Counted from the first letter of the stretch, positions 53,345 through 62,727 are shown. The stretch: DNA of 64,000 nucleotides from Labrenzia sp. OB1 (GCF_001624695.1 NZ_JSEP01000014.1:84084-148083); one strand, 5' to 3'. Numbers and translations are program-made. The notes: generated from the sequence alone by a model not told the origin.

Positions 53345-54539
53345 GGAAGTCTCCGAATTTTTGTGAGGCCACGATCAGGTCAAGTGCCCGGCCGGACAAG
53401 CTGAGACCCAGGCCGGGACGGTCCGAGACATGCATGCGTCCGTCACGGATTTCATTGTGTTCGTTGAAGAGAGGGTCATAGAACTCGAAGTGCTCGACCC
53501 AGGGCTCCGTCGGGAAGGCCGCGGCAAGGTGGAGATGCAACTCCATGACCATATGCGGCGCGAGCTGGACCTGGCTGGCCTCTGCCATTGCCATGACCTT
53601 CAGGAAGGGGGTGATGCCGCCGATGCGCGGCGCATCCGCCTGACTGATGTCGCAGCCGCCAAGGCCGATAAGACGAAAATGCTCCTGCGGAGAGGTCAGC
53701 ATCTCGCCCGTCGCGACCGGCGTCGCGAGTGCGCGGGCCAGGTCCGCATGGCCCTCAAAGTCCCAGGCGTCGAGCGGCTCCTCGATGAAGGCCAGCCCGA
53801 TATCGTCCACGATGCGTCCGAATTGCAATGCGTAGGCACGGTCCCATTGCTGGTTGGCGTCGATCATCAGGGCAATTGCGTCGGGCAGGTGGGTCCGCAA
53901 AGCATCGATGCGTTTCAGATCTTCCTGCCCATCTGGTTGGCCCACCTTCATCTTGATCCCGCCAATACCCTTTTGCATCGAGGTCTCCGCCGCCGTTTTC
54001 ATATCGGCCACGGAGGCCTGGAGAAACTGGCCGGAAGAATTGTAGATCCTGCAGGAATCCCGATGGGCGCCAAGGAGCTTGGCGAGCGGCAGGTCCGCGC
54101 GGCGCGCCTTCATGTCCCAAAGCGCGACATCGAAGGCGCAGATCGCCTGATAGGCAGCGCCCCCGCGCCCCAGCGAAATGGATTGCCAGGCCAGCCGCTC
54201 CCAGAGGCGCCCGATGTCGTTCGGATCCTGCCCCTGAAGGATAGGCGCCAGTTCGCAACCGATACCGTAAAGAGCCGAGCCGCCGGCCCGCAGCGTGTAG
54301 CTGAAGCCAAGGCCGCGGTGCCCGGCCTCGCTGACAATCTCGACAAACAGAAGTTCGTGCGCGGCCAGTGGGGTTTGCCGGCCGGTCAGCACCTTTGCGT
54401 CGGAGATGGGTTTGTCCAGCGGCAAGGTCACATGCATGACCCGGCTGCCGGTGATTGCATCCTGAGAGGCTGGCCCCTTCGGCAGCCCTGCCATGGGCGG
54501 ACGTGCCGGAATGCGGCGAAGGGAAAGGTCGAGGCTCAT
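53334..54539 (-). CDS. enolase-superfamily (mandelate racemase/muconate lactonizing) dehydratase
   Basis: 401 residues with the full mandelate-racemase subgroup kit: KxK in GGIKMKVGQPD near 170-180, metal ligands Asp in LMIDANQQW near 202-210, Glu in FIEEPLD near 229-235 and Glu in VATGEMLTSP near 253-262, and the His in LAPHMVMELH near 307-316. Sugar-acid dehydratases of this group remove water from aldonates. ATG 54539 overlaps the ilvD stop by one base. Confidence 0.88.
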   Translation of the reverse strand: MSLDLSLRRIPARPPMAGLPKGPASQDAITGSRVMHVTLPLDKPISDAKVLTGRQTPLAAHELLFVEIVSEAGHRGLGFSYTLRAGGSALYGIGCELAPILQGQDPNDIGRLWERLAWQSISLGRGGAAYQAICAFDVALWDMKARRADLPLAKLLGAHRDSCRIYNSSGQFLQASVADMKTAAETSMQKGIGGIKMKVGQPDGQEDLKRIDALRTHLPDAIALMIDANQQWDRAYALQFGRIVDDIGLAFIEEPLDAWDFEGHADLARALATPVATGEMLTSPQEHFRLIGLGGCDISQADAPRIGGITPFLKVMAMAEASQVQLAPHMVMELHLHLAAAFPTEPWVEHFEFYDPLFNEHNEIRDGRMHVSDRPGLGLSLSGRALDLIVASQKFGDFHDA

Positions 54540-56269
54540 CAGTAGATGTCCGGCTCCGGTACGGGTTTGCCGAAGTCGGTGCGCAGGAAATCGAAGTCGC
54601 AACCCTTGTCGGCCTGCTCGATATGTCTGGAGAACATGTGCCCGTAGCCGCGTTCGTAGTGCGGTTCCGGCGGGGTCCAGTTTTGCCGGCGCCTGGCGAA
54701 CTCTTCATCGGATATGTCGACACGCAGAACCCGGTTGGGGACATCGAGTTCGATGATGTCGCCGGTCTCGATCAATGCCAGCGGTCCGCCAATGAAGGAC
54801 TCCGGGGCGACATGCAGCACACAGGCGCCGAAAGACGTGCCTGACATGCGGGCATCGCTGAGCCGCACCATGTCCCGGTGGCCATCCTTGAGAAGCGCCT
54901 GCGGCATCGGTATCATTCCCCACTCCGGCATTCCCGGGCCGCCCTGGGGGCCGGCATTGCGCAGAACCAGCACGTGATCCGGCGTCATCGGGTAATCGGG
55001 ATCGGCAATGATCTTTTTCAGTTCCGGGTAGCTGTCGGCGACGATCGCCGGGCCGGAATGCTTGTGAAATTTCGGATCGCAGGCGGCGGGTTTTATGACG
55101 GCTCCGTCAGGAGCCAGATTGCCGCGAAGAACGGCCAGAGAGCCCTCGTGATAGACCGGGTTGGAGAGCGGACGGATGACGTCCTCGTTGTAATTCACCG
55201 CAGGTGCAATGTTCTCGCCAACGGTCTTGCCGTTTACCGTCAGGACCGAAAGGTCCAGCTTGTCGCCAAGTTCCTTCATCAGGGCCGGCAACCCGCCGGC
55301 GTAGTAGAAATCTTCCATCAGGTATTCGCTGCCTGACGGCCGGATGTTGGCCAGCACCGGCACCTGGTGACCGATCCGGTCCAGATCGTCCAGCCCCCAG
55401 TCGATCCCGGCGCGTTTCGCCATTGCGACAAGGTGGATAATGGCATTGGTCGAGCAACCGGTGGCCATTGCTATCGTCGTGGCGTTGGCGGCAGCCGCCA
55501 GGGTCACGACCTTGTCTGGCGTCAGGTCTTCCCACACCATCTCCACGATACGCCGGCCGCAGGCTGCCGCCATGCGTTTGTGTCCCGCATCCGGTGCGGG
55601 GATCGACGAAGCACCCGGCAAGGTCAGCCCGAAGCCTTCGGCAATCGACATCATGGTGCTGGCGGTGCCCATGGTCATGCATGTGCCGTAGCTGCGGGCG
55701 ATGCCGCCCTGGACACCATCCCATTCTTCCTTGCCGATGTTGCCCGCGCGCCGTTCGTCCCAGTATTTCCAGACATCCGTGCCGGAGCCCAGTTTCTGCC
55801 CGGCATAGTTTCCCCTGAGCATCGCGCCTGCAGGCATGAAAATGAAGGGAATGCCCATCGACAATGCGCCCATGATCAGGGCGGGAGTGGACTTGTCGCA
55901 CCCACCCATGAGAACGACACCGTCGATCGGGTGCGAACGGATTGTTTCCTCGACTTCCATCGCGCCCATGTTGCGATAGAGCATGGACGTCGGTTTCAGG
56001 AACTGCTCGGAAAAGGAATGCACCGGCATTTCAGCCGGCATGCCGCCGGCCTGATACACGCCTTTTTTCACGAACTCCGCCCGGTCGCGCAAATGGTGGT
56101 GACAGGGAGACAGGTCCGACCACGTGTTGACGATCGCGATGACCGGTTTGCCTTCCCAGTCTTCACCGTCAAGTCCCATCTGCATGGCGCGCGATCGGTG
56201 ACCCATGGAGCGCAGGTCGTCGGGCGCGAACCAGCGTGCGGATCGAAGGTCTTCAGGGCGTTTCTTCAT
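54539..56269 (-). CDS. IlvD/Edd-family dehydratase (aldonate dehydratase-like)
   Basis: Dehydrates a sugar acid, forming a 2-keto-3-deoxy acid. 576 residues with Fe-S cysteines in MGGCDKS near 120-126 and SYGTCMTMGTASTMMS near 188-203, and the C-terminal RMSGTSFGACVLHV near 476-489. The long form fits L-arabinonate/D-xylonate-type dehydratases better than IlvD of valine synthesis, as does the TRAP context. Confidence 0.9.
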   Translation of the reverse strand: MKKRPEDLRSARWFAPDDLRSMGHRSRAMQMGLDGEDWEGKPVIAIVNTWSDLSPCHHHLRDRAEFVKKGVYQAGGMPAEMPVHSFSEQFLKPTSMLYRNMGAMEVEETIRSHPIDGVVLMGGCDKSTPALIMGALSMGIPFIFMPAGAMLRGNYAGQKLGSGTDVWKYWDERRAGNIGKEEWDGVQGGIARSYGTCMTMGTASTMMSIAEGFGLTLPGASSIPAPDAGHKRMAAACGRRIVEMVWEDLTPDKVVTLAAAANATTIAMATGCSTNAIIHLVAMAKRAGIDWGLDDLDRIGHQVPVLANIRPSGSEYLMEDFYYAGGLPALMKELGDKLDLSVLTVNGKTVGENIAPAVNYNEDVIRPLSNPVYHEGSLAVLRGNLAPDGAVIKPAACDPKFHKHSGPAIVADSYPELKKIIADPDYPMTPDHVLVLRNAGPQGGPGMPEWGMIPMPQALLKDGHRDMVRLSDARMSGTSFGACVLHVAPESFIGGPLALIETGDIIELDVPNRVLRVDISDEEFARRRQNWTPPEPHYERGYGHMFSRHIEQADKGCDFDFLRTDFGKPVPEPDIY

Positions 56270-56283
56270 GCGTCGGATCTCGA

Positions 56284-56406
56284 TCAGGAAATGGGTTGGG
56301 CAAGGGTGAACATCAGGAATATGATCACTCCTGCCAGCACCAGGCCCAGAACCCAGGGCCAGATGCCATAGCCGTTGATGTCGTCATGGGAATCGCGACC
56401 GATCAT
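56284..56406 (-). CDS. 40-residue single-pass membrane protein inside the TRAP operon
   Basis: An ORF of 40 codons, MIGRDSHDDINGYGIWPWVL followed by a hydrophobic helix (GLVLAGVIIFLMFTLA) and a short tail. Strong SD GAGGAGA overlapping the end of the permease gene, start 10 bases after its stop and 14 bases before ilvD, so clearly placed as an operon gene. No family recognised; may be a transporter accessory subunit. Confidence 0.7.
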   Translation of the reverse strand: MIGRDSHDDINGYGIWPWVLGLVLAGVIIFLMFTLAQPIS

Positions 56407-56416
56407 GGCAGTCTCC

Positions 56417-58492
56417 TCAGTTCAAGAGTTCGGGCAGGAACAGCGCGATCTGCGGGAACATCATCACCAGTACCAGACCTGTGACTTGCAGGGCGATGAA
56501 CGGCAGAACGGCAATGAAGATTTCCTGCAAGGTGACATCCTTGGGGGCCACCGACTTCAGCCAGAAGCATGCGGGACCGAAGGGGGGCGACAGGAAGTAG
56601 ATCTGGATGTTCATCACAAAGAGGATGCCGAACCAGATTTTCGCCTGATCTTCAGTCAGGCCCAGTTCCGGAGCCAGGGTCATCACGACCGGCGCAAAGA
56701 CCGGAACAGTGATCAGCACGATGGCGATCCACTCCATGAACGTGCCGAGCACCATCAGGATCAGCATCATCACCACGATGGTGCCCATGGCGCTGAGCCC
56801 GAGGTTGAGGAACAGTGAGCGGATGAAGTCGCCACCGCCGACCAGGTTGAAAATTCCGACGAAGCTGACCGCGCCCAGAATGAGCCAGATGATCGTGCCG
56901 ACAGTCGTCATGGTGCCCAGAAGCGAGGCGGAGATGACGGACCAGTTGAAGCGGTTGCGGACGGCGGCAATGAACAGGGCTCCGATACAGCCGACGGCAG
57001 CGGATTCCGTCACACTGGCAATACCGCCGTAGATCGACCCCATCACCATCATGATCAGGATGACGCACAGGATGACGGCGGTCAGGCGTTCGCGTGACAG
57101 TTTCTGATGGGTTCCTGTCACCTCGGCCACTTCGGCGGCGGTCGGGGCCAGGGACGTATTCAGGTTCACCCGGATCAACACATAACCGGCATAGAAGGTC
57201 GCCAGCATGATACCCGGGATCGCGCCTGCCATGAACAGGTCCCCGATGCCGACTTCCGCCGAGACGCCATAAACAATGGTGATGATTGACGGCGGGATCA
57301 GCGTGGCCAGCGCTCCGGCGGCGCAGATCAGGCCGATGGAAAGCTTGCGGTCATAACCGAGCCTGAACATCTGGGGGAGGGCCACAAGACCGAGCATGAC
57401 GATCTCGCCGCCCATGACACCCGACATTGCCGCCAGAATGACCGCCACGACCGTGGTCTGGACCGCGACGCCGCCGCGCATGTTGCCGGCGAAGATGGAC
57501 ATGGCATCGAACAGGTCTTCCGCAATGCCCGCGCGCTCCAGGATGGAGGCCATCAGCACGAAAAAAGGCACCGCGACCAGCGAGTAGTGTTCCAGGAGGC
57601 CTACGGCGTTGGAACTGACGAGGAACAAGCCTCGGGGCCCGAAAAAGCCGACAGCCATGATCACCGAAACGATCAGCGTCACGATGCCGAGCGGCATGCC
57701 CGTCATCATAAGTGCGATGAGCAGCACCACCATGATGATGGAGATAGTGCCCAGGTCCATACTGCGCAGTTGCAGGGCTTTCGACGGATCCAGCGCCTTG
57801 CCGATGTCGGACATGTAATCCGAGAAATGGGCAAACAGCTGAATGTCGAGAGCGTGGCTCAGGAAGGCAGAGGCGAAATAGGCAACGAAATAGACGGCAA
57901 CGATCTTGACCAGCCATCTGGCCCAGGCAGAGGTCAGGTGGCGATGCAGGTTCACCATGAGCTGCGCGAGATACATGAAGGCGCCGATCACCATCAGCGA
58001 TTTCATCATCATCGGGAGCGGGGAGTTGAAAGCAGAGCCCGATTTCTCGATGCGCCCAACGCTGTCGTAAGCGCGGATCGATGCGTCGGTCAGAAGCATG
58101 TAAAGGGCAATGACGCCGATGATCATGGCGAACAATTCAAGCCACCAGCGCTGTGCCGGGCTGGCGATGTTGTGGATGACCGTGATCGCGATGTGGCGCT
58201 TTTTCAGGGTCACATAGCCCGCCGACAACATCCATGCGGCGGCGACGGTGACCATGACGGTCTCAAATGCCCAGAAGGTCGGCGCGTTCAGAACGTACCG
58301 GGAAAAGACTTCAAAGAGCGTTGCAAGAGCCGCGATCAGGTAAAACGTCGAAACCGCGATACCGGTGACGTGACTGACATGTTCGACCGGGCCATATTGG
58401 CTGCGCGGCGTATCCGTTTCGTGATGCTCCGGATCCTGTGCCGCGATCTCGACTTCCGTTGCTTCCAGCGCCTTGTCGTATTGGTCGCCCAT
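56417..58492 (-). CDS. TRAP transporter, fused small and large permease (DctQM)
   Basis: 691 residues: N-terminal DctQ part (about 40-200, four helices), a linker, then the DctM part (about 240-690) with IPPSIITIVYGVSAEVG near 390-406 and SPPFGPACFWLKSVAP near 648-663. A single polypeptide does what DctQ and DctM do separately in the other TRAP operon of this window. SD GGGAGAGG before ATG 58492. Confidence 0.92.
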   Translation of the reverse strand: MGDQYDKALEATEVEIAAQDPEHHETDTPRSQYGPVEHVSHVTGIAVSTFYLIAALATLFEVFSRYVLNAPTFWAFETVMVTVAAAWMLSAGYVTLKKRHIAITVIHNIASPAQRWWLELFAMIIGVIALYMLLTDASIRAYDSVGRIEKSGSAFNSPLPMMMKSLMVIGAFMYLAQLMVNLHRHLTSAWARWLVKIVAVYFVAYFASAFLSHALDIQLFAHFSDYMSDIGKALDPSKALQLRSMDLGTISIIMVVLLIALMMTGMPLGIVTLIVSVIMAVGFFGPRGLFLVSSNAVGLLEHYSLVAVPFFVLMASILERAGIAEDLFDAMSIFAGNMRGGVAVQTTVVAVILAAMSGVMGGEIVMLGLVALPQMFRLGYDRKLSIGLICAAGALATLIPPSIITIVYGVSAEVGIGDLFMAGAIPGIMLATFYAGYVLIRVNLNTSLAPTAAEVAEVTGTHQKLSRERLTAVILCVILIMMVMGSIYGGIASVTESAAVGCIGALFIAAVRNRFNWSVISASLLGTMTTVGTIIWLILGAVSFVGIFNLVGGGDFIRSLFLNLGLSAMGTIVVMMLILMVLGTFMEWIAIVLITVPVFAPVVMTLAPELGLTEDQAKIWFGILFVMNIQIYFLSPPFGPACFWLKSVAPKDVTLQEIFIAVLPFIALQVTGLVLVMMFPQIALFLPELLN

Positions 58493-58560
58493 CTCTTTCC
58501 TCTCCCTTACCGGATAATATCCGGACCTTCCCCGCCCATGGCAAGCACGAGGAGGTGTGT

Positions 58561-58583
58561 CACCCCGGGCCGGGCCCGGGGTG
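58561..58583 (-). promoter_or_regulatory. strong GC hairpin between dctP and dctQM
   Basis: CACCCCGGGC-CGG-GCCCGGGGTG, a perfect 10-bp stem 23 bases after the dctP stop and 69 bases before dctQM, with no T run. Likely stabilises the dctP message or attenuates transcription into the permease. Confidence 0.5.
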
Positions 58584-58605
58584 CGTCAAGTGGTGTTTGA
58601 GAGCC

Positions 58606-59637
58606 TTAGAGAAGGCCGGCTTGCTTCATGAAAGCAACGTGCGCGTCAAAGACCTCCTGAGCGAGGTCGGAACCCGCTGCGAAATCGTTCCACGCTTCCT
58701 GTGCAATCTCGCGCAGCGCATCGCGCTCGGACTGCGGCCAATCGATAACCTCGATTTCGCCTTCCGCCTTGTCACGCGCCACCAGTTGGCGATCGAGCCG
58801 GTCGAAATACTGGCGCAGCCCGTTATAGGCGGCAAGATACCAGGTCTCGAGCGCGACCCGTTCCTGCTCGCTCAACTCGTCGTATACCGATTGACTGATG
58901 GTGAACTGCAGGATCGGAGTCGAGTGGATGCCCGGGAAAATCGGGTATCTCGCGATCTTGTGCATGCCGTTCGCATCATTGTTGGCATAGGCCGAGTTGT
59001 CGGCGGCATCAATGACGCCTTTTTCCAGGGCTCCGTATGTTTCAGAACCCGACATCGAGACAGGGGCTGCGCCGGCGCGCTTGAATACGTCCGCGGCCAG
59101 TCCTTCCGGCGAGCGAATTTTCAGGCCCTTGAGATCGGCGATGCCGCGTACCGGAACCTTGGACACGAATGCTTCGCGCGCATAGGCGCCACAGCCGATA
59201 ACGTGAACGCCCGGAAAGTGCTCGTCATAGAGTTTTTGCAGCATTTCCTTGCCACCGCCCTGGGCACAGAAGGCCTGGATCTGGTCGGCGCTGTCATAGC
59301 CTGCGATCAGGTCTCCCATGAGTGCGAAGGCCGGATCGATGCCGGCGAAATAGTTGATCGACGTCAGGTCGCCATCAAGAATGCCGACGGCAATGGCCTC
59401 GGCCGTTTCACGGCGCGGCACGACGGCATCAACCGGCAGCAGTTCGACGGACAGCGAACCACCGGTCATCTGTTCCAGCTTTGGTACCCATTCTTCGTTC
59501 AGGTAGCCCAGAGATGCGTGACTGGCATTGGCTGACGTCTGGATCTTCAGAACGCGATCTGCCGCGTGGGAAGCAGCGACGCTCATTCCCAAAGCCGCAG
59601 CGACGGCAAGCGATTTGCCCAGGATATTGATTTTCAT
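58606..59637 (-). CDS. TRAP transporter substrate-binding protein (DctP)
   Basis: Periplasmic binding protein of 343 residues with a signal peptide (MKINILGKSLAVAAALGMSV..., cleavage near SHA 25) and the DctP pattern KVPVRGIADLKGLKIRSPEG (arginine that holds the ligand carboxylate). Strong SD GGGAGGAG. First gene of the sugar-acid operon; the enzymes downstream suggest an aldonate or uronate as ligand. Confidence 0.9.
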   Translation of the reverse strand: MKINILGKSLAVAAALGMSVAASHAADRVLKIQTSANASHASLGYLNEEWVPKLEQMTGGSLSVELLPVDAVVPRRETAEAIAVGILDGDLTSINYFAGIDPAFALMGDLIAGYDSADQIQAFCAQGGGKEMLQKLYDEHFPGVHVIGCGAYAREAFVSKVPVRGIADLKGLKIRSPEGLAADVFKRAGAAPVSMSGSETYGALEKGVIDAADNSAYANNDANGMHKIARYPIFPGIHSTPILQFTISQSVYDELSEQERVALETWYLAAYNGLRQYFDRLDRQLVARDKAEGEIEVIDWPQSERDALREIAQEAWNDFAAGSDLAQEVFDAHVAFMKQAGLL

Positions 59638-59704
59638 AGAACTCCTCCCAAAGTTCGCTCCGTGCAGACTGTCTTCTTTCTGCTCGATCAGAGCGAAGAT
59701 AAGA

Positions 59705-59718
59705 CTAATATATTAGTT
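59705..59718. promoter_or_regulatory. 14-bp palindrome, GntR operator candidate
   Basis: ACTAATATATTAGT, perfect palindrome in the spacer between the divergent dctP and gntR genes, 68 bases before dctP and 53 before gntR; well placed to control both. Confidence 0.55.
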
Positions 59719-59770
59719 GACTATTATTGGCAACGGCATATTTTCACCCTTTCACTTGAACGGAAGAAAC

Positions 59771-60484
59771 ATGCAGCAGGGTTTGACGAAAACACGGTCT
59801 GGGGGATCCAAGACCGGCGGTGCGCCGGACCGGGTTTACCGGCAACTGCGTGAGCGCATACTCAACTTCGACCTGCCGCCGGGCGCGTCCCTGAGCCGTA
59901 ATGAAATTGCTGAGAATTATGGGGTCAGCCAGGCCCCCGTCCGGGAGGCGCTCCAGGCGCTGGAAGAGGACGGGCTGGTGTTGATCATCCCCCAGTCCCG
60001 AACCCTGGTCTCGCAGATCGACGTCAAGCAGCTTTACGAAACCCAGTTTCTGCGCGTGGCCGTCGAATGTGAGGTGGTCCGGCGGCTCGCCGATGCACAA
60101 AAGAGCGAGACCATCGAACGCGCCCGAACCATCTTGCGAATGCAGTCGACCCTGGAAGGGGAGATGGACAAAATGGATCTCTTCAACGAGCTTGACCGGT
60201 CGTTCCACGAGACACTTTTCGAAGGTGCCGGCATGAGCCGGATCAACGAGATGGTGCGCCGCAAGATGGGGCACCTTGCACGCTGTCAGCGGCTGGAACT
60301 TCCGGTGAAGGGAAAGATGGAAACAATTCTGCGGCAACACGCCAAGGTGATCGAAGGGCTCGAAGCAGGGGATGCACAACGTGCGGCGGCGGCAATGAAC
60401 GAGCATCTGTCCGGAACGATCAGCCGGGTCGAGAAACTGCGGGGGGATTTCCCGGACTATTTCACTGACGATGAATTTCAGTGA
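59771..60484 (+). CDS. GntR family regulator, FCD subgroup
   Basis: 237 residues. Winged helix: VYRQLRERILNFDLPPGASLSRNEIAENYGVSQAPVREALQAL (in pieces, about 21-63) and a C-terminal FCD domain (about 85-225) with the metal His residues expected in FHETLFE and RQHAKVI. ATG 59771 with SD GGAAG; an upstream start at 59717 lies in the palindrome. It likely represses the divergent sugar-acid operon. Confidence 0.9.
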   Translation: MQQGLTKTRSGGSKTGGAPDRVYRQLRERILNFDLPPGASLSRNEIAENYGVSQAPVREALQALEEDGLVLIIPQSRTLVSQIDVKQLYETQFLRVAVECEVVRRLADAQKSETIERARTILRMQSTLEGEMDKMDLFNELDRSFHETLFEGAGMSRINEMVRRKMGHLARCQRLELPVKGKMETILRQHAKVIEGLEAGDAQRAAAAMNEHLSGTISRVEKLRGDFPDYFTDDEFQ

Positions 60485-60882
60485 GCAGGGGCACTGGATC
60501 GAGGCGGGCGCAATTTACCCGGCGCTCCGCAGACTGTCCAATTAATGCAAGTTTCCATCGGAAAATCCGCAGAGATCTGCAGGCCGACCTGAATCGGTCC
60601 GCCGCCCACGCCGATTTAAAGTGTCAACTTCTGCACTGCGCTGGGAAGTAGGGTGGGGGGCATGGTCTCCGGCGTGAAGAATGACCGGGGTGGGGCTGAT
60701 AGGGGACTGGCGGCTTACACCCTTGCAAACTATCCAGCCGGACATCCAAACAGACCGGGCTCGCGACGGTCTCAGCGCCAAATCGACAGCTGCCACACAG
60801 CACTCAAATTGCAACCTTTGTTTATCAAATTCGTAACGAAATCTCGCTAGGAAATTGCAACTTTAAGTTAGTGGGAGTTTTT
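60485..60882. other. intergenic region at the start of the decayed segment
   Basis: About 400 bases, GC falling toward the right end. The 10-mer AAATTGCAAC occurs at 60806-60815 and again at 60852-60861. No gene recognised; a minus-strand frame of 90 codons is Cys/Arg-rich and unsupported. Confidence 0.35.
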
Positions 60883-60897
60883 ATGTATCGCAGCTAA
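60883..60897 (+). other. native start and in-frame TAA of the EF-hand gene
   Basis: GGGAG (60873-60877) and ATG 60883 are followed by TAT CGC AGC and then TAA at 60895-60897, after which the same frame continues into the hydrophobic stretch AALCALLIATSPAMS of the EF-hand gene. The stop cuts the apparent signal peptide after four codons. Confidence 0.75.
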
Positions 60898-60915
60898 GCG
60901 GCCCTTTGTGCATTA

Positions 60916-62361
60916 TTGATTGCAACGTCTCCGGCAATGTCCAAATCGCCCCCGACTACGGAAGATATGCTCCGAAAAACTGTGAATCGCGACGCTGATA
61001 AGGCGAAGGAACAATTCGTCTCCCAACTGTTCAAAATGTCTCCGACAGGTGAACTGACTCGAACAATGGCCGAGACAATTGATCTCAGGTTCAAAGCTGA
61101 AATACGAACAAGCATAACGACATCGATCCTGAGGAACGATCTGGACGGAAACGGTGAAATGTCGAGCGAGGAAATCGACCGTGTCCGCGCGGTTCTTTCA
61201 GGGGAACAGCGATCACGCTTTGAAACAACAGTGATCAAGGTTGATACTGACAACGACGGAACGCTGTCGGCTGCCGAGATCAGGAAAAGGGGTGCTGAAG
61301 CGGTCGCGGATCTGCAAAAGCTTGGTGGACGTGGCAGGCTTAAGGGGACGGCGTTCATGGTGTTCGATGCCAATGCGGACGACGTGGTCGTCGTCGACGA
61401 CATCATCAAAACAATTGATCGCCTCACCAAAGAAGGGCCATCTGTCACGCCAGAGTCTCGATCTGACCGAAACGAGGTTTGCAAGCTGCCTAAACCCTCA
61501 CCGGAAGCCTCTCCGGTTTTTGTGGGTGCCTACGAAGGGACTGCTCTCTCCACTGTTGCGGTTGCCGGCCCTGAAAACGAAACAACCTTCGCGGAGCTTG
61601 AGATCGAGGAAGGCAAGGAACCGGTCTACATCGTGGCCAGCGTATATGATGCGATGGTTTTACGCGTCACCGGCGCGACCGAACGTGTCGAGCGTTTTGT
61701 TGGGAGAAGCCAAAATGGCATGGGCGTTATCGGGCTGCCGGCAGAGCTAGTGGATCTAACATCATTGTCAAATTGCCATTTTCCGGTTGCCTATAAGGAA
61801 AATACCTCGAAGTGGATCAAGGCGCGGGCGTTGTTGACCGCCGATCTTGGCCGCGAGGCCAGCATGATTGTTGGTTACAAACTTAGTCGACTGCAGCTTC
61901 CCTCAGGTCGTAGCGATAAACCCGCAGCATCGCAAAAGGCCAGCGGCGGTATCATCATACAAAAGGGCGACAAGCGCTTTCGGATGACTGATAAGGGCCT
62001 TGCGGAAATTGTAGAGTCGCAAACCTCTTCCGCTTTGGAAATTGATCTGCGCCGAAACTATCCGGACGGGATCGAAAGGCTAATGCCGGAAGATATCGTG
62101 ACCAACGGAAAGGCAGAGGTGTATGAAGTGTTGCCGCAGCAGGCAGGATTGGTTCAACTGATGAAAAGTGGTGCACTGAGCAGGTTAAGTGATGGTGCTT
62201 ATTCAATTGACAAGCCCATCGTGCGGTTTCCCGCCGGATTGAATGGCGGACATTCCGTGAAGTTTGTTTTACGAAGTGGTGTGCCGATGCCCGCAGGTAG
62301 TCGCGGACATTCAACAGTTTTGATCGAAGAAACGGGAGAATGCCTTGGCATCCGTTGCTGA
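60916..62361 (+). CDS. EF-hand protein, signal peptide broken by an upstream stop
   Basis: From the TTG at 60916 (or ATG 60937) about 475-482 codons. Two canonical calcium loops: DLDGNGEMSSEE near 61138-61173 and DTDNDGTLSAAE near 61243-61278, plus a degenerate third DANADDVVVVDD near 61366-61401. The C-terminal two thirds (from about residue 180) have no recognised domain. Upstream in frame is a likely native ATG 60883 with good SD, but TAA at 60895 separates it from the body. Without the signal peptide it would be cytoplasmic or untranslated, so probably a recent pseudogene. GC lower than the core genes. Confidence 0.6.
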   Translation: MIATSPAMSKSPPTTEDMLRKTVNRDADKAKEQFVSQLFKMSPTGELTRTMAETIDLRFKAEIRTSITTSILRNDLDGNGEMSSEEIDRVRAVLSGEQRSRFETTVIKVDTDNDGTLSAAEIRKRGAEAVADLQKLGGRGRLKGTAFMVFDANADDVVVVDDIIKTIDRLTKEGPSVTPESRSDRNEVCKLPKPSPEASPVFVGAYEGTALSTVAVAGPENETTFAELEIEEGKEPVYIVASVYDAMVLRVTGATERVERFVGRSQNGMGVIGLPAELVDLTSLSNCHFPVAYKENTSKWIKARALLTADLGREASMIVGYKLSRLQLPSGRSDKPAASQKASGGIIIQKGDKRFRMTDKGLAEIVESQTSSALEIDLRRNYPDGIERLMPEDIVTNGKAEVYEVLPQQAGLVQLMKSGALSRLSDGAYSIDKPIVRFPAGLNGGHSVKFVLRSGVPMPAGSRGHSTVLIEETGECLGIRC

Positions 62362-62397
62362 GAGCAGGTGCAGCCAACTGTAGTAAACAGATAGGCC

Positions 62398-62727
62398 ATG
62401 GATTTGCTGACAAGGTCTCAAGCCATGGCATTTTTCAATGAGTGTGAAGAAACTGCATGGCAGGAGGGCATATTGCTTAGGTTTCTTGCGTCTTTGTTGG
62501 TGTTAATTTCTATACTATATTTAGGTTCTGTTGGGATTGTCTTGGGGGTAATTATTTGTTGTGTATTGAAGTTTGCTGGAAAACTTCCAAGAATACATAA
62601 TGCAAGAAAAATATCTATTTATTTAAATTCTCAATTGAATGCCGCAGTCGCTGCGTATGTTTTATTCATTCCAATAGATTATTACATAATTCAGAGTGAT
62701 TATATTCGTTTCCTTGCTCATGTATAG
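62398..62727 (+). pseudogene. unknown membrane protein, N-terminal part (before in-frame TAG)
   Basis: 109 codons ending at TAG 62725-62727. Hydrophobic helices at about residues 27-61 (LLRFLASLLVLISILYL, VGIVLGVIICCVLKF) and 83-99. The same frame stays open immediately after the TAG to 63144, so the gene was probably one ORF of 248 codons. AT-rich and unlike the rest of the window. Confidence 0.65.

Noticed and set aside
57587..58600. 337-codon plus-strand frame over the DctQM gene
   Set aside because: Antisense of a membrane protein gene, giving an unnatural His/Glu-rich composition.
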